A stretch of DNA of 34,723 bases, taken from the NCBI RefSeq assembly GCF_020165855.1, contig NZ_JAIUFY010000004.1:1-34723 (forward strand). The letters run 5' to 3'. This document shows positions 7,968 through 16,471 of this stretch, piece after piece (the first letter of the stretch is position 1; each line of letters begins with the position of its first letter). The position numbers and the translations under genes were made by a program. The notes under the pieces were generated by a model, which saw only the letters and a list, made by a program, of their open reading frames with translations, was not told where the DNA came from and did no database searches. The DNA is from Celeribacter litoreus. GTDB taxonomy: Bacteria > Pseudomonadota > Alphaproteobacteria > Rhodobacterales > Rhodobacteraceae.

Positions 7968-10406
7968 TCACAGCGCACGCTTTACCCGACGCAGGCGAAG
8001 CGCATTCGACACCACGAACACGGACGACATCGCCATCGCGCCAGCACCGAGCATCGGAGACAGCGTAATCCCGAACGCCGGATAAAGCACACCCGCCGCC
8101 ACAGGGATCAGGGCCGCATTATAGGCAAAGGCCCAGAACAGGTTCTGACGGATATTTCCCATTGTTTTCCGACTGATATCACAGGCGGTCACGACCCCTG
8201 CCGGATCACCTTTGGTGAGCACAACATCCGCCGCCTCAATGGCGACATCAGTCCCCGTGCCCATCGCGATCCCGACATCAGCCGCCGCCAGCGCAGGCGC
8301 GTCGTTGATTCCGTCGCCAACAAAGCCGACGTTTCCGAACTGCTCCCGCAGCGTCTCGACGATCTTCGCTTTGCCCTTTGGCAGCACCTCTGCCTCGACA
8401 TGATCGACGCCCAACTGTGCAGCCACACTGCGCGCCGCGCGCTCTGTGTCGCCGGAGACCATCGCGATCTTGATCCCGCGCGCATGAAGCGCCTCAACCG
8501 CCGCCCGTGCCGTCGGGCGTAGCGGATCAGAGACGCCAATGACCATCACAGGCGCACCGTCACGGGCCACGAGGACAGGGGTTTTCCCCTGATCAGCGAG
8601 GGCCGCGAGAGGAGCTTCAAACGCCGCTGTATCAATCTTTTCCCGCGTCATGAGGCGCATATTGCCAATGTGGAGCGCAGCGCCCTCCACGTCAGCCTTG
8701 AGCCCATGCCCCGCAATCGCGCGCGCTTTGCCAACCTCGGGAAGCATAAGTCCGCGATCCTTCGCAGCACGTTCGAGCGCGCGGGCAATCGGGTGTTCAG
8801 ATTTCGCCTCGGCCGCTGCCACCATCGCAATCAGCTCGTTTTCATCACCAGAGATCGTCACAATGTCCGTCACCTCGGGGCGGCCTTCGGTGAGCGTACC
8901 GGTCTTGTCAAAGGCCAGAACCTTGACGCCTTGCAGGCCTTGGAGCGCATCTCCCTTGCGGAACAGCACGCCAAGCTCCGCCGCGCGCCCCGTCCCGACC
9001 ATGATCGACGTCGGCGTGGCGAGGCCCATCGCACAGGGGCAGGCGATGATCAGAACAGCCACACCGGCCACAAGAGCATGGGCCACCTTCGGCTCCGGCC
9101 CGATGGCGAGCCAGACGCCAATCGTGAGCAGCGCGAGGCCCATCACAACCGGCACGAAATACATCGTCACCTTATCGACAAGCGACTGGATCGGCAGTTT
9201 CGCCCCTTGTGCATCCTCGACCATACGCATGATCTGGGCGAGCATCGTGTCCGCCCCGACCTTTTCCGCCACATAGGTCATCGCGCCTTCGCCGTTGACC
9301 GTACCCGCGATCAGGGGGCTGTTCGGGGCCTTGGACACAGGGATCGGCTCACCGGAAATCATCGCCTCATCGACGTGGCTCTCCCCAGAGAGCACCTTGC
9401 CATCCACCGCGATCTTTTCACCGGGGCGCAGATGCAGCACGTCGCCGACAGCAATCTCTTCGACGGGGATCTCTACAACCACACCGTCCCGCTCGACCCG
9501 CGCCGTCTTGGCCCGCAGCCCTGCAAGTTTACGAATTGCATCGCCCGTGCGGCCTTTGGCCCGCGCCTCAAGCCACCGGCCCAAAAGGATCAGTGTGACA
9601 ATCACACTGGCCGCTTCGAAATAGACGTTCTGCGCGCCTTCCGGCACCGCGAGAGGCCAGAGCGTCACAAACGCCGAATAGAGAAATGCCGCCCCCGCAC
9701 CCAAGGCCACAAGCGCATTCATATCCGGCCCACCACGCAAGAGCGACGGGATGCCCTTCGCAAAAAACACATGGCCCGGTCCCGCGAGCACAACAATCGA
9801 CAGCGCCATTTGCGTATAGCGCCACGCCCATTCCGGCACCGTCATCATCCACCAATGGTGCAGCGGCGGGAACAGATGCCCGCCCATCTCCACGAGAAAA
9901 ATCGGCAGCGTCAGCACAGCGGCGAGGAGCAATTTCCCCTTCAGCGCGCGCGCTTCGTCCTCTTTGCGATTCACAGGCGCCGCGTCGCGATCAATGCGCG
10001 GCGCGGCCTGATACCCCGCCTTCGCGACCACATCGACCAGTTGATCGACCGTGACCACACCGCTGAGAAACTTGACCGAAGCCGTTTCCGCCGCGAGGTT
10101 CACCGACGCCTCTGTCACGCCCTCCACATCCGCCAAAGCACGCTCCACCCGCCCGACACAGGACGCGCAGGTCATGCCCTGAATATCAAAGGTGATCTCT
10201 TCGGTCCGCGCGGGATAACCCGCCTTATCGAGAACCTCGACAAGCTCCTTCACATCGACCTGCTCGTCAAAACTCACATCCGCGGTTTCCGTCGCGAGGT
10301 TCACGTTGGCCTTCGTCACACCCTCCGTGCCGGACAGAGCGCGTTCAACGCGTCCGACACAAGACGCACAGGTCATGCCTTCGATGGAAAATCGTGTCGC
10401 GTTCAT
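7968..10406 (-). CDS. copA: Copper-exporting P1B-type ATPase
   Basis: An 812-residue P1B-1 ATPase. Two heavy-metal-binding domains at the N-terminus each carry MTCASC (C13/C16 and C80/C83). Eight membrane helices are expected. The ion-binding motif is CPC (C456-P-C458) in ACPCAMGLATP. The phosphorylated aspartate is D500 in DKTGT, followed by SEHPIA and GDGINDAPAL. The final helices have YN and MSS, the signature of Cu(I)-exporting members rather than Zn/Cd pumps. It uses ATP to move Cu(I) out of the cytoplasm. It starts 111 bp from the divergent copper chaperone gene, so the two probably share regulatory DNA; I could not pick out a convincing CueR box. Confidence 0.95.
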   Translation of the reverse strand: MNATRFSIEGMTCASCVGRVERALSGTEGVTKANVNLATETADVSFDEQVDVKELVEVLDKAGYPARTEEITFDIQGMTCASCVGRVERALADVEGVTEASVNLAAETASVKFLSGVVTVDQLVDVVAKAGYQAAPRIDRDAAPVNRKEDEARALKGKLLLAAVLTLPIFLVEMGGHLFPPLHHWWMMTVPEWAWRYTQMALSIVVLAGPGHVFFAKGIPSLLRGGPDMNALVALGAGAAFLYSAFVTLWPLAVPEGAQNVYFEAASVIVTLILLGRWLEARAKGRTGDAIRKLAGLRAKTARVERDGVVVEIPVEEIAVGDVLHLRPGEKIAVDGKVLSGESHVDEAMISGEPIPVSKAPNSPLIAGTVNGEGAMTYVAEKVGADTMLAQIMRMVEDAQGAKLPIQSLVDKVTMYFVPVVMGLALLTIGVWLAIGPEPKVAHALVAGVAVLIIACPCAMGLATPTSIMVGTGRAAELGVLFRKGDALQGLQGVKVLAFDKTGTLTEGRPEVTDIVTISGDENELIAMVAAAEAKSEHPIARALERAAKDRGLMLPEVGKARAIAGHGLKADVEGAALHIGNMRLMTREKIDTAAFEAPLAALADQGKTPVLVARDGAPVMVIGVSDPLRPTARAAVEALHARGIKIAMVSGDTERAARSVAAQLGVDHVEAEVLPKGKAKIVETLREQFGNVGFVGDGINDAPALAAADVGIAMGTGTDVAIEAADVVLTKGDPAGVVTACDISRKTMGNIRQNLFWAFAYNAALIPVAAGVLYPAFGITLSPMLGAGAMAMSSVFVVSNALRLRRVKRAL

Positions 10407-10517
10407 GGCAACGCCTCTGGAAATTCTGAGTATTCTCGTTACTTATGCCTCAGGGCCGCATCGATCAACTGCACCCGATGCACAGCCCCGTCCCAAATTT
10501 TTAGAGAAAGGTCACAT

Positions 10518-10718
10518 ATGTCCGTCTTCTCCGTTCCCGATATGAGCTGCGGCCATTGCAAAGCCACCATCACCGAAGCGCTCGAAGCCATTGATGACAC
10601 AGTCGAAATCAACGCCGACATGGACGCGCGCGAGATTGACGTGTTCTCTGACGCGGGTGACGAAGCCATCCTCGCAGCCCTTTCCAAAGCTGGCTACCCC
10701 GCGACCGTGAAAAGCTAA
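10518..10718 (+). CDS. copZ: Copper chaperone, single HMA domain (CopZ-like)
   Basis: A 66-residue protein made of one heavy-metal-associated domain: MSCGHC near the N-terminus gives the CxxC metal site, and AALSKAGYPATV is the usual last helix and strand. It carries Cu(I) in the cytoplasm and hands it to CopA. The start at 10518 follows GAGAAAGG at 10504-10511. It is divergent from copA, and the 111-bp gap must hold both promoters. The protein is acidic, which would help it dock to the basic N-terminal domains of CopA (inference). Confidence 0.9.
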   Translation: MSVFSVPDMSCGHCKATITEALEAIDDTVEINADMDAREIDVFSDAGDEAILAALSKAGYPATVKS

Positions 10719-10795
10719 CCTTTCACGCCCCACGCCATTGCATCGCTGCGCGCGCCGCGTTTTATATGGTGCAACTGCAGCGAAAGGGGGCACTC

Positions 10796-11449
10796 GTGAG
10801 CGATCCAAACAAAGACAAAACGCCGCAGCCGCGCGCGCTTCCGTGCACACCTCTGCCCGATCAGGTTCGGGTAGACGGCGGGCAACTCATCCTCCCATCT
10901 CTTTCGCAAAAGCACCCGCCCACGCAGACAACCGGCGAAGAGTTCCAACTCGCCGGTCTCGTGGCCACCCAACCCAAATTCGACGGTATCCTTGTTCTCC
11001 CGAGCGATGAGAGCACGCTCTGGGCGCATGTGAGCGCAGAGGAAATCGTCTCCATGCGCCGCTTTGCGACGGGGCGCATTCTGTCCGCCTTCTTCACGAC
11101 CGGCCTGCACCACGGCGACGCCGACGCGTTCAAAGACGCGCTCTCTGATGCCATGTCAAAACCGGAAACTATCGCCCTCACACTGAGCGCCCTCGACACG
11201 CAGCAATCCAACGGCAACCTCACACCCGAAGAAGCCGCCTCCCGCGCAACCGCCGCCCTCATTGGCGCGGAACTCGCGGCGAGCCGCGCCTACTGGCTCG
11301 GCCAACCTGTCATGTTGATCGGCACACCCGCCCTCTGCGCGCCCTACATTGCGGCGCTTGAGGCCCAATTCGTCCCTGTCCTCTCTGCCGACAAAGACAA
11401 ACTGTTCCAAGCCGGCGTCGACGCCGCCCTCGCAAAGGCAACTGCATGA
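10796..11449 (+). CDS. Degenerate 2-keto-3-deoxygalactonokinase (DgoK) homologue
   Basis: A 217-residue protein from a GTG start at 10796, with AAAGGGGG at 10783-10790; an ATG at 10766 would add only 10 residues. The segments ALPCTPLPD, TTGEEFQLAG and FDGILVLP..LWAHVSAEEIVSM align by eye with the middle of DgoK, and ALIGAELAASRAYW..PVMLIGTPALCAPY with its C-terminal half. About 75 N-terminal residues, including the nucleotide-binding DWGTSN motif, are absent. The usual LPGTHxKW substrate motif is altered to LPSDESTLW. Catalytic loss is therefore likely, although the frame is open and well translated. It overlaps galM by 4 bp (ATGA). It could be a regulator, a decaying gene or an enzyme with new chemistry. 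Confidence 0.65.
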   Translation: MSDPNKDKTPQPRALPCTPLPDQVRVDGGQLILPSLSQKHPPTQTTGEEFQLAGLVATQPKFDGILVLPSDESTLWAHVSAEEIVSMRRFATGRILSAFFTTGLHHGDADAFKDALSDAMSKPETIALTLSALDTQQSNGNLTPEEAASRATAALIGAELAASRAYWLGQPVMLIGTPALCAPYIAALEAQFVPVLSADKDKLFQAGVDAALAKATA

Positions 11450-12441
11450 CAGACATTTTCGGCAAACTCTCCGACGGACGCGCCATTCACGCGGTGACGA
11501 TCACCGACGGCACCCTGAGCGCCACGATCCTCACCCTCGGCGCGATCCTGAATGACGTCCGCCTGACCGGCGTGGACCACAGCCTCACCATCGGCAGCCC
11601 CACTCTCGCCGCCTACGACAACGGACCGTTGAAACAATTCGGCGCCCTTGTCGGCCCCGTTGCGAACCGGATCGCGGGGGCAACCGCCCCGCTCGACGGC
11701 GAAACCCTGCACTTTCCCGCAAACGAAGGCACGACCTGCCTTCATAGCGGCGTCGCAGGCCTTCATTCCGAGGTTTGGGAAATTGGCGCACAGACGCCGC
11801 AGTCCGTCACCCTGACCTGCGATCTACCGGACGGCAAAGACGGCTTCCCCGGCAACCGCAGCATCACTGCCACCTTCTCGATCCGCGCGCCTGCGACGCT
11901 GCATATGGAGATCACCGCGACCACTGATCGCACGACGCTCATGAACATCGCGAACCATTCCTATTGGCGGCTCGACCCCGCCAAAACGACAGATGGCCAC
12001 AAACTCCAGCTCAGCGCAAACCGCTACCTACCCGTTGATACCCGCCTGATCCCGCTTGAAATCACGCCGGTTGACGGCACCGCTTTCGACTTCCGCGACG
12101 CGCGCATCATATCCCCGAGCGACGCCCAGCGCCTCGATCACTGTTTCTGCCTCTCGGACGGCTCCGAACCGCTTCGCCCTGTTGCAACGCTTACGGGTCA
12201 GTCGGGTCTCACTCTCGAAATGTCCACGACCGAACCCGGATTGCAGGTCTTCGACGCCGCGCCGATGGGCAGCGGCGCGTTCGAAGGGCATGAAGGATGG
12301 GTGGAAACGGGCTTTTGCGGTGTGGCGCTTGAGGCCCAGCACTGGCCTGATGCACCGAACCGGCCGGAGTTCCCGTCGGTCCGTCTCGGTGCTGGCGACA
12401 CCTATCACCAGCACACGAGTTGGCGGTTCTTCCGCGACTAG
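11446..12441 (+). CDS. galM: Aldose 1-epimerase (galactose mutarotase)
   Basis: A 331-residue protein of the GalM beta-sandwich family, close to the usual length. The substrate-binding arginine lies in GPVANRIAGA. HSGVAGLHSEVWE follows, the catalytic acid His171 is in NHSYWRL, and the catalytic base Glu296 is in LEAQHWPDAPN. It interconverts the alpha and beta anomers of aldoses such as glucose or galactose. The start overlaps the stop of the DgoK-like gene as ATGA, so the two are translationally coupled, hinting at galactose or galactonate metabolism. Its stop is only 3 bp from the stop of convergent puuD, leaving no room for a terminator between them. Confidence 0.93.
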   Translation: MTDIFGKLSDGRAIHAVTITDGTLSATILTLGAILNDVRLTGVDHSLTIGSPTLAAYDNGPLKQFGALVGPVANRIAGATAPLDGETLHFPANEGTTCLHSGVAGLHSEVWEIGAQTPQSVTLTCDLPDGKDGFPGNRSITATFSIRAPATLHMEITATTDRTTLMNIANHSYWRLDPAKTTDGHKLQLSANRYLPVDTRLIPLEITPVDGTAFDFRDARIISPSDAQRLDHCFCLSDGSEPLRPVATLTGQSGLTLEMSTTEPGLQVFDAAPMGSGAFEGHEGWVETGFCGVALEAQHWPDAPNRPEFPSVRLGAGDTYHQHTSWRFFRD

Positions 12442-12444
12442 GCC

Positions 12445-13680
12445 TTAGCCTTCTTGCGCGGCGGCAAACCACGCGCGGATCGCGGCGCGGTCTTCGTCCG
12501 CGAGCGCCATATAGGTCCCCGCAGGCGGCATGGCATGGGTCACACCGGCCTGAAGCCAGATATCACGCGCATGATTGGCAACCTCATGCGGGCTTTCAAG
12601 CATCACACCTTTCGGCGGAGAGGCGAGCCCCTCCCAATACGGTTCCGCCGTATGGCACATGGAGCAGTTCGCGCTCACGATGTCATAGACCTCGTCAAAC
12701 CCTTCGGCGGACGCGAATTTCTGGGCGACGGGGCCGAGTGCGGCCTCACCGTCCATATCGCGCTGGCCGTAGATGCCCAGAGTAGACAGCCACATGACCA
12801 CGAGGAACAGACCCACGGTCAGACCCCAGGTCCACCACAGCATCCCGCCGCGTTTGTGCATGGTGTTGAAGAAGTGGCGGATCGTCACCCCCATCAGGAA
12901 CACGAGCGCCGCGATGAGCCAGTTGTATTCCGCCGCAAACGCGAGCGGGTAGTGGTTTGACAGCATCATGAAGATGACGGGCAGCGTGAGGTAGTTGTTA
13001 TGGGTGGAACGCTGCTTGGCGGTCTTGCCATACATCGGGTCCGGCGTGCGCCCTTCGCGGAGGTCTTTCACCACCACCTTCTGGTTCGGGATGATGATGA
13101 AGAACACGTTCGCGCTCATGACCGTCGCCGTGAAGGCCCCGAGGTGCAGGAACGCCGCGCGGCCCGTGAACACCTGCGTATAGCCCCACGCCATGATGAC
13201 GAGGATCGCATAGAGGATAATCATGAGGGCGGTGTCGCCCTTGCCCAGCATCAGTTTGCAGATCGTGTTGTAGGCGATCCAGCCAAAGGCGAGCGAGACG
13301 ATGGAGATGATGATCGCCACCGGCGTCGTGATGTCGAGCACGTTCGGATCAATCAGGTAAAGCTCCGCGCCCATGTAATAGACGACCGCCATGAGGGCCG
13401 CCCCAGAGAGCCATGTCGAATAGCTCTCCCATTTGAACCAGATGAGATCTTCCGGCATCCGCGCGGGCGCGACGAGGTATTTCTGGATGAAATAGAACCC
13501 GCCCCCATGGACCTGCCACTCCTCACCGCCGACGCCTTCGCGACGGTCGGAGGAGGGACGCAGCCCGAGATCGAGCGCGATAAAGTAGAACGACGACCCG
13601 ATCCACGCGATCGCGGTCACAACATGGAGCCAGCGGAGCGCAAATTCGGCCCACTCCCAAACGATTGGCAACAAAGACAT
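12445..13680 (-). CDS. puuD: Urate hydroxylase PuuD (membrane, cytochrome c-fused)
   Basis: A 411-residue protein. The N-terminal ~300 residues form the membrane domain of the urate oxidase PuuD family, beginning IVWEWAEFALRWLHVVTAIAWIGSSF, with about eight hydrophobic helices and conserved membrane histidines. The C-terminal ~85 residues are a class I cytochrome c domain with CSMCH (C339, C342, H343) and a late methionine in THAMPPAGTYM as likely axial ligand. It oxidises urate to 5-hydroxyisourate and passes electrons to the respiratory chain rather than to oxygen. The start at 13680 follows GGGGGAG. It starts 1 bp after the uraH stop, so the pair is an operon. Confidence 0.95.
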   Translation of the reverse strand: MSLLPIVWEWAEFALRWLHVVTAIAWIGSSFYFIALDLGLRPSSDRREGVGGEEWQVHGGGFYFIQKYLVAPARMPEDLIWFKWESYSTWLSGAALMAVVYYMGAELYLIDPNVLDITTPVAIIISIVSLAFGWIAYNTICKLMLGKGDTALMIILYAILVIMAWGYTQVFTGRAAFLHLGAFTATVMSANVFFIIIPNQKVVVKDLREGRTPDPMYGKTAKQRSTHNNYLTLPVIFMMLSNHYPLAFAAEYNWLIAALVFLMGVTIRHFFNTMHKRGGMLWWTWGLTVGLFLVVMWLSTLGIYGQRDMDGEAALGPVAQKFASAEGFDEVYDIVSANCSMCHTAEPYWEGLASPPKGVMLESPHEVANHARDIWLQAGVTHAMPPAGTYMALADEDRAAIRAWFAAAQEG

Positions 13681-13681
13681 T

Positions 13682-14056
13682 TTAGCTCCCCCGATAGGTC
13701 GAATAGCTGAAAGGCGACAACAAAAGCGGCACGTGGTAATGGCTCTCCGGATCACTGATCCCGAACCGCAGCGGAATTTCGTCGAGGAACAGCGGCTCCG
13801 CCCCGGCCTGTCCGGTGCTGCGGAGATAATCGCCAGCGTAGAACACCAGCTCGTAAGTTCCTGTCACAAAATCACCCGCAGGCAAGATCGGCGCATCCGT
13901 GCGGCCGTCGGAATTCGTCACCGCAGTGGCAATCTTTTCCCGATCTTCACCCGTCAGGCGAAAGAGCGCGATCTGAATCCCTTCGGCGGGCAATCCTTTG
14001 GCGGTGTCGAGAACATGGGTGGTCAAAAAACCGGACGTCATAGGCGTTTTGCTCAT
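13682..14056 (-). CDS. uraH: 5-hydroxyisourate hydrolase
   Basis: A 124-residue transthyretin-related protein. The first strand carries LTTHVLDTAKG with a catalytic histidine, the middle has NSDGRTDAP with the conserved arginine, HYHVPLLLSP gives the second histidine, and it ends in the signature YRGS. It hydrolyses 5-hydroxyisourate, the product of PuuD, to OHCU. The start at 14056 has only a weak upstream GGAG; ATG 14041 (MTSGFLTTHV) is also possible and would match many homologues. It lies 1 bp upstream of puuD and is divergent from puuE, with a shared promoter region. Confidence 0.93.
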   Translation of the reverse strand: MSKTPMTSGFLTTHVLDTAKGLPAEGIQIALFRLTGEDREKIATAVTNSDGRTDAPILPAGDFVTGTYELVFYAGDYLRSTGQAGAEPLFLDEIPLRFGISDPESHYHVPLLLSPFSYSTYRGS

Positions 14057-14122
14057 TTTGAATGCATTTTCTCCGTCACACTGTCGGAAAGCAAAGAGGT
14101 GGACAATAAAACATTTCACCAG

Positions 14123-14146
14123 ATTGGATACAAAATAGTATTCAAT
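14123..14146. promoter_or_regulatory. Dyad in the divergent uraH/puuE promoter region
   Basis: ATTGGATAC at 14123-14131 pairs with GTATTCAAT at 14138-14146 (one G-T mismatch) around a 6-base AT spacer. The site is in the AT-rich gap between uraH and puuE, about 50-70 bp from each start. The half-sites look like GTAT-ATAC-centred operators of FadR-type GntR regulators, which control purine catabolism in related bacteria. That assignment is an inference; no GntR gene is in the window. Confidence 0.5.
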
Positions 14147-14193
14147 ACGCTACAAGCCTACCAAATAGTCAAAAAACCAAAAGGCCCTCTAAA

Positions 14194-15621
14194 ATGCCAA
14201 AAAATCCACCGCGTTATGTTCGAAACATGCAGGGCTACGGAGCGCACGCGCCCGATCCGCAATGGCCGGGTGGGGCAAAAGTCGCGGTTCAGTTCGTCCT
14301 CAACTACGAAGAAGGCGGCGAAAACTGCGTTCTCCACGGGGATGCGGCGTCAGAAGCCTTCCTCTCCGACATCGCGGGCGCCGCGATGTGGCAGGGCAAG
14401 CGCCACTGGAACATGGAATCAATCTACGAATACGGCGCGCGCGCAGGTTTCTGGCGTCTGCACCGCCTCTTCACCGGCGCGAATATCCCCGTGACGATCT
14501 ACGGCGTGGCCACCGCACTGGCGCGTTCGCCGGAACAGGTCGCGGCGATGCAGGACGCCGGATGGGAAATCGCCTCCCACGGTCTCAAATGGGTCGAACA
14601 CAAAGACATGCCCGAGGACGAAGAACGCGCCGCGATTGCGGAAGCGATCCGTCTGCACGAAGAAGTCACCGGCGAACGGCCCTACGGCTGGTATACGGGC
14701 CGCTGCTCGGAAAACACCGTCCGCCTCGTCTCCGAAGAAGGCGGCTTTGATTACGTCTCCGACACCTACGATGACGACCTGCCCTATTGGCTTGAAGTCG
14801 GAGATCGCGACCAACTGATCATCCCCTACACGCTCGAAGCCAACGACATGCGCTTCGCCACGGCACCGGGTTACATCACGGGCGAGCAGTTCTTCACCTA
14901 CCTCAAAGACGCCTTTGATGTGCTCTACGCGGAAGGCTCCGAGAGCACGCCGAAGATGATGAATATCGGCCTCCATTGCCGCCTTATCGGTCGTCCCGGT
15001 AAACTCGCAGGCCTCAAAAAATTCATCGAATACATCCAAGGATTCGAAGACGTTTGGACCCCGCGCCGCATCGATATCGCCCGCCACTGGGCCGCAACCC
15101 ATCCGCACAGCCGCGTCGAAAAGCCATCCGAACTCTCGCAGGACGACTACGTCGCCAAGTTCGGCAGCATCTTCGAACACAGCCCGTGGGTCGCAGAGCG
15201 CGCATGGGGTCTCGAACTTGGTCCGGCGCATGATACATGGATCGGCACCCACTCCGCCCTGTGCCGCGCCTTCCGCCGCGCGACGCCCGAGGAGAAGATG
15301 GGCGTGCTCACAGCGCACCCCGATCTCGCCGGAAAACTCGCACAGGCCAAACGCCTGACCGCAGAGAGCACCTCGGAACAGGCCTCCGCCGGTCTCGACG
15401 CCCTGACCGACGAAGAGCGCGCGACATTCGAGGCGCTGAACACCGAATATACCGAAAAATTCGGCTTCCCCTTTATCATCGCCGTAAAAGACAATACGAA
15501 AGACACCATCCTCAAGGCCTTCCACGCCCGTCTGACCAACACAGCAGACGAAGAATTCGCCACCGCATGTCGTCAGGTGGAGCGGATCGCATGGCATCGC
15601 CTCAAAGAGATGAACTTCTAA
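14194..15621 (+). CDS. puuE: Allantoinase (PuuE) fused to OHCU decarboxylase (UraD)
   Basis: A 475-residue bifunctional protein. Residues 1 to about 305 are a PuuE allantoinase of the polysaccharide-deacetylase fold: RDMQ-like start (RNMQGYG), VLNYEEGGE, EIASHGLKW, GWYTGRCSENT and MNIGLHCRLIGRPGK. Residues about 318-475 are an OHCU decarboxylase, with FEHSPWVAERAW (H329), AHPDLAGKL, TSEQASAGLD and LNTEYTEKFGFPFIIAV. One chain thus converts OHCU to S-allantoin and then allantoin to allantoate. The start at 14194 has a weak ribosome-binding site. allE follows after 13 bp. Family fusions of this order are known in several proteobacteria. Confidence 0.95.
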   Translation: MPKNPPRYVRNMQGYGAHAPDPQWPGGAKVAVQFVLNYEEGGENCVLHGDAASEAFLSDIAGAAMWQGKRHWNMESIYEYGARAGFWRLHRLFTGANIPVTIYGVATALARSPEQVAAMQDAGWEIASHGLKWVEHKDMPEDEERAAIAEAIRLHEEVTGERPYGWYTGRCSENTVRLVSEEGGFDYVSDTYDDDLPYWLEVGDRDQLIIPYTLEANDMRFATAPGYITGEQFFTYLKDAFDVLYAEGSESTPKMMNIGLHCRLIGRPGKLAGLKKFIEYIQGFEDVWTPRRIDIARHWAATHPHSRVEKPSELSQDDYVAKFGSIFEHSPWVAERAWGLELGPAHDTWIGTHSALCRAFRRATPEEKMGVLTAHPDLAGKLAQAKRLTAESTSEQASAGLDALTDEERATFEALNTEYTEKFGFPFIIAVKDNTKDTILKAFHARLTNTADEEFATACRQVERIAWHRLKEMNF

Positions 15622-15634
15622 GACCGAGAGCCCA

Positions 15635-16465
15635 ATGAGCTACGAATACACCTATTGCGCGCCGACAGGCGGATTGCCCGATCAGAACAATCACGCCCGC
15701 GAACGCGCTGTTTTCACCAATTCCTACGCCGTGATCCCTCACGGCGTGATGTCCGACATCGTCGTCAGCTACCTGCCTGGCTGGGAACGCACCCGCGCGT
15801 GGGTTCTCGCCCGACCGCTGACCGGCTTTGCCGAAACCTTCGCGCAGCTGATCGTTGAGGTCTCCCCCGGCGGCGGTGCCTCCAATCCCGAACCCGACCC
15901 GATGGCGCAATGCGTGATGTTCATCCTCGCGGGCCATGTCCGCGTGACCATCGGCGCACGCGCCTATGAGTTGGACCCGGGTGGATACGTCTACGTCGCG
16001 CCCGGTGACGACTACACCGTTCAGAACGACACCGATACGCCGGCCACCTTTGTCTGGATTCGCAAACGCTACGAACCGGCGCAGGGCATCGACATGCCAG
16101 AGAGCTTTGTCACCGCCGACCACGAAAAGCCGCCGATCGAAATGCCGAACACCTCCGGCTACTGGTCCACGTCCCGTTTCGTGGACCCGCACGACCTGCG
16201 CTACGATTTCCACGTGAACATCGTGACCTTCCTGCCCGGCGGCACCATTCCCTTTGCAGAAACGCACGTCATGGAGCACGGGCTTTATGTGCTTCAGGGC
16301 CGCGGCGTCTATCTGCTCAATCAGGACTGGGTCGAGGTCTCCGAGGGCGATTTCCTCTGGCTCCGCGCCTTCTGCCCGCAGGCCTGTTACGCCGCCGGAC
16401 GCCGCCCGTTCCGCTACCTGCTCTACAAGGATGTGAACCGTCATCCGAAGCTGGAACTGGGTTAA
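15635..16465 (+). CDS. allE: (S)-ureidoglycine aminohydrolase, bicupin
   Basis: A 276-residue bicupin of the YlbA/UGlyAH family (ura-cupin). The first cupin has CVMFILAGHVRV and GGYVYVAPGD. The second has the manganese site E209-x-H211-x3-H215 in ETHVMEHGLYVLQG and a conserved tail RYLLYKDVNRHP. It removes ammonia from (S)-ureidoglycine to give (S)-ureidoglycolate. It is 13 bp downstream of puuE-uraD and 6 bp upstream of allA, consistent with one operon. Its substrate would be produced by an allantoate amidohydrolase, which is not encoded here. Confidence 0.93.
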   Translation: MSYEYTYCAPTGGLPDQNNHARERAVFTNSYAVIPHGVMSDIVVSYLPGWERTRAWVLARPLTGFAETFAQLIVEVSPGGGASNPEPDPMAQCVMFILAGHVRVTIGARAYELDPGGYVYVAPGDDYTVQNDTDTPATFVWIRKRYEPAQGIDMPESFVTADHEKPPIEMPNTSGYWSTSRFVDPHDLRYDFHVNIVTFLPGGTIPFAETHVMEHGLYVLQGRGVYLLNQDWVEVSEGDFLWLRAFCPQACYAAGRRPFRYLLYKDVNRHPKLELG

Positions 16466-16471
16466 GCCGCC

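Noticed and set aside
10407-10517. CueR-type operator between copA and copZ
   Set aside because: Only loose inverted repeats are visible (CTGAG..CTCAG and GCATCG..CGATGC with long spacers); none matches the MerR-family dyad and spacing.
8670-10718. Long plus-strand open frame opposite copA, ending with the copper chaperone
   Set aside because: Only its last 66 codons are real (copZ, with its own ribosome-binding site at 10504-10511). The rest is an Arg/His-rich shadow of copA.
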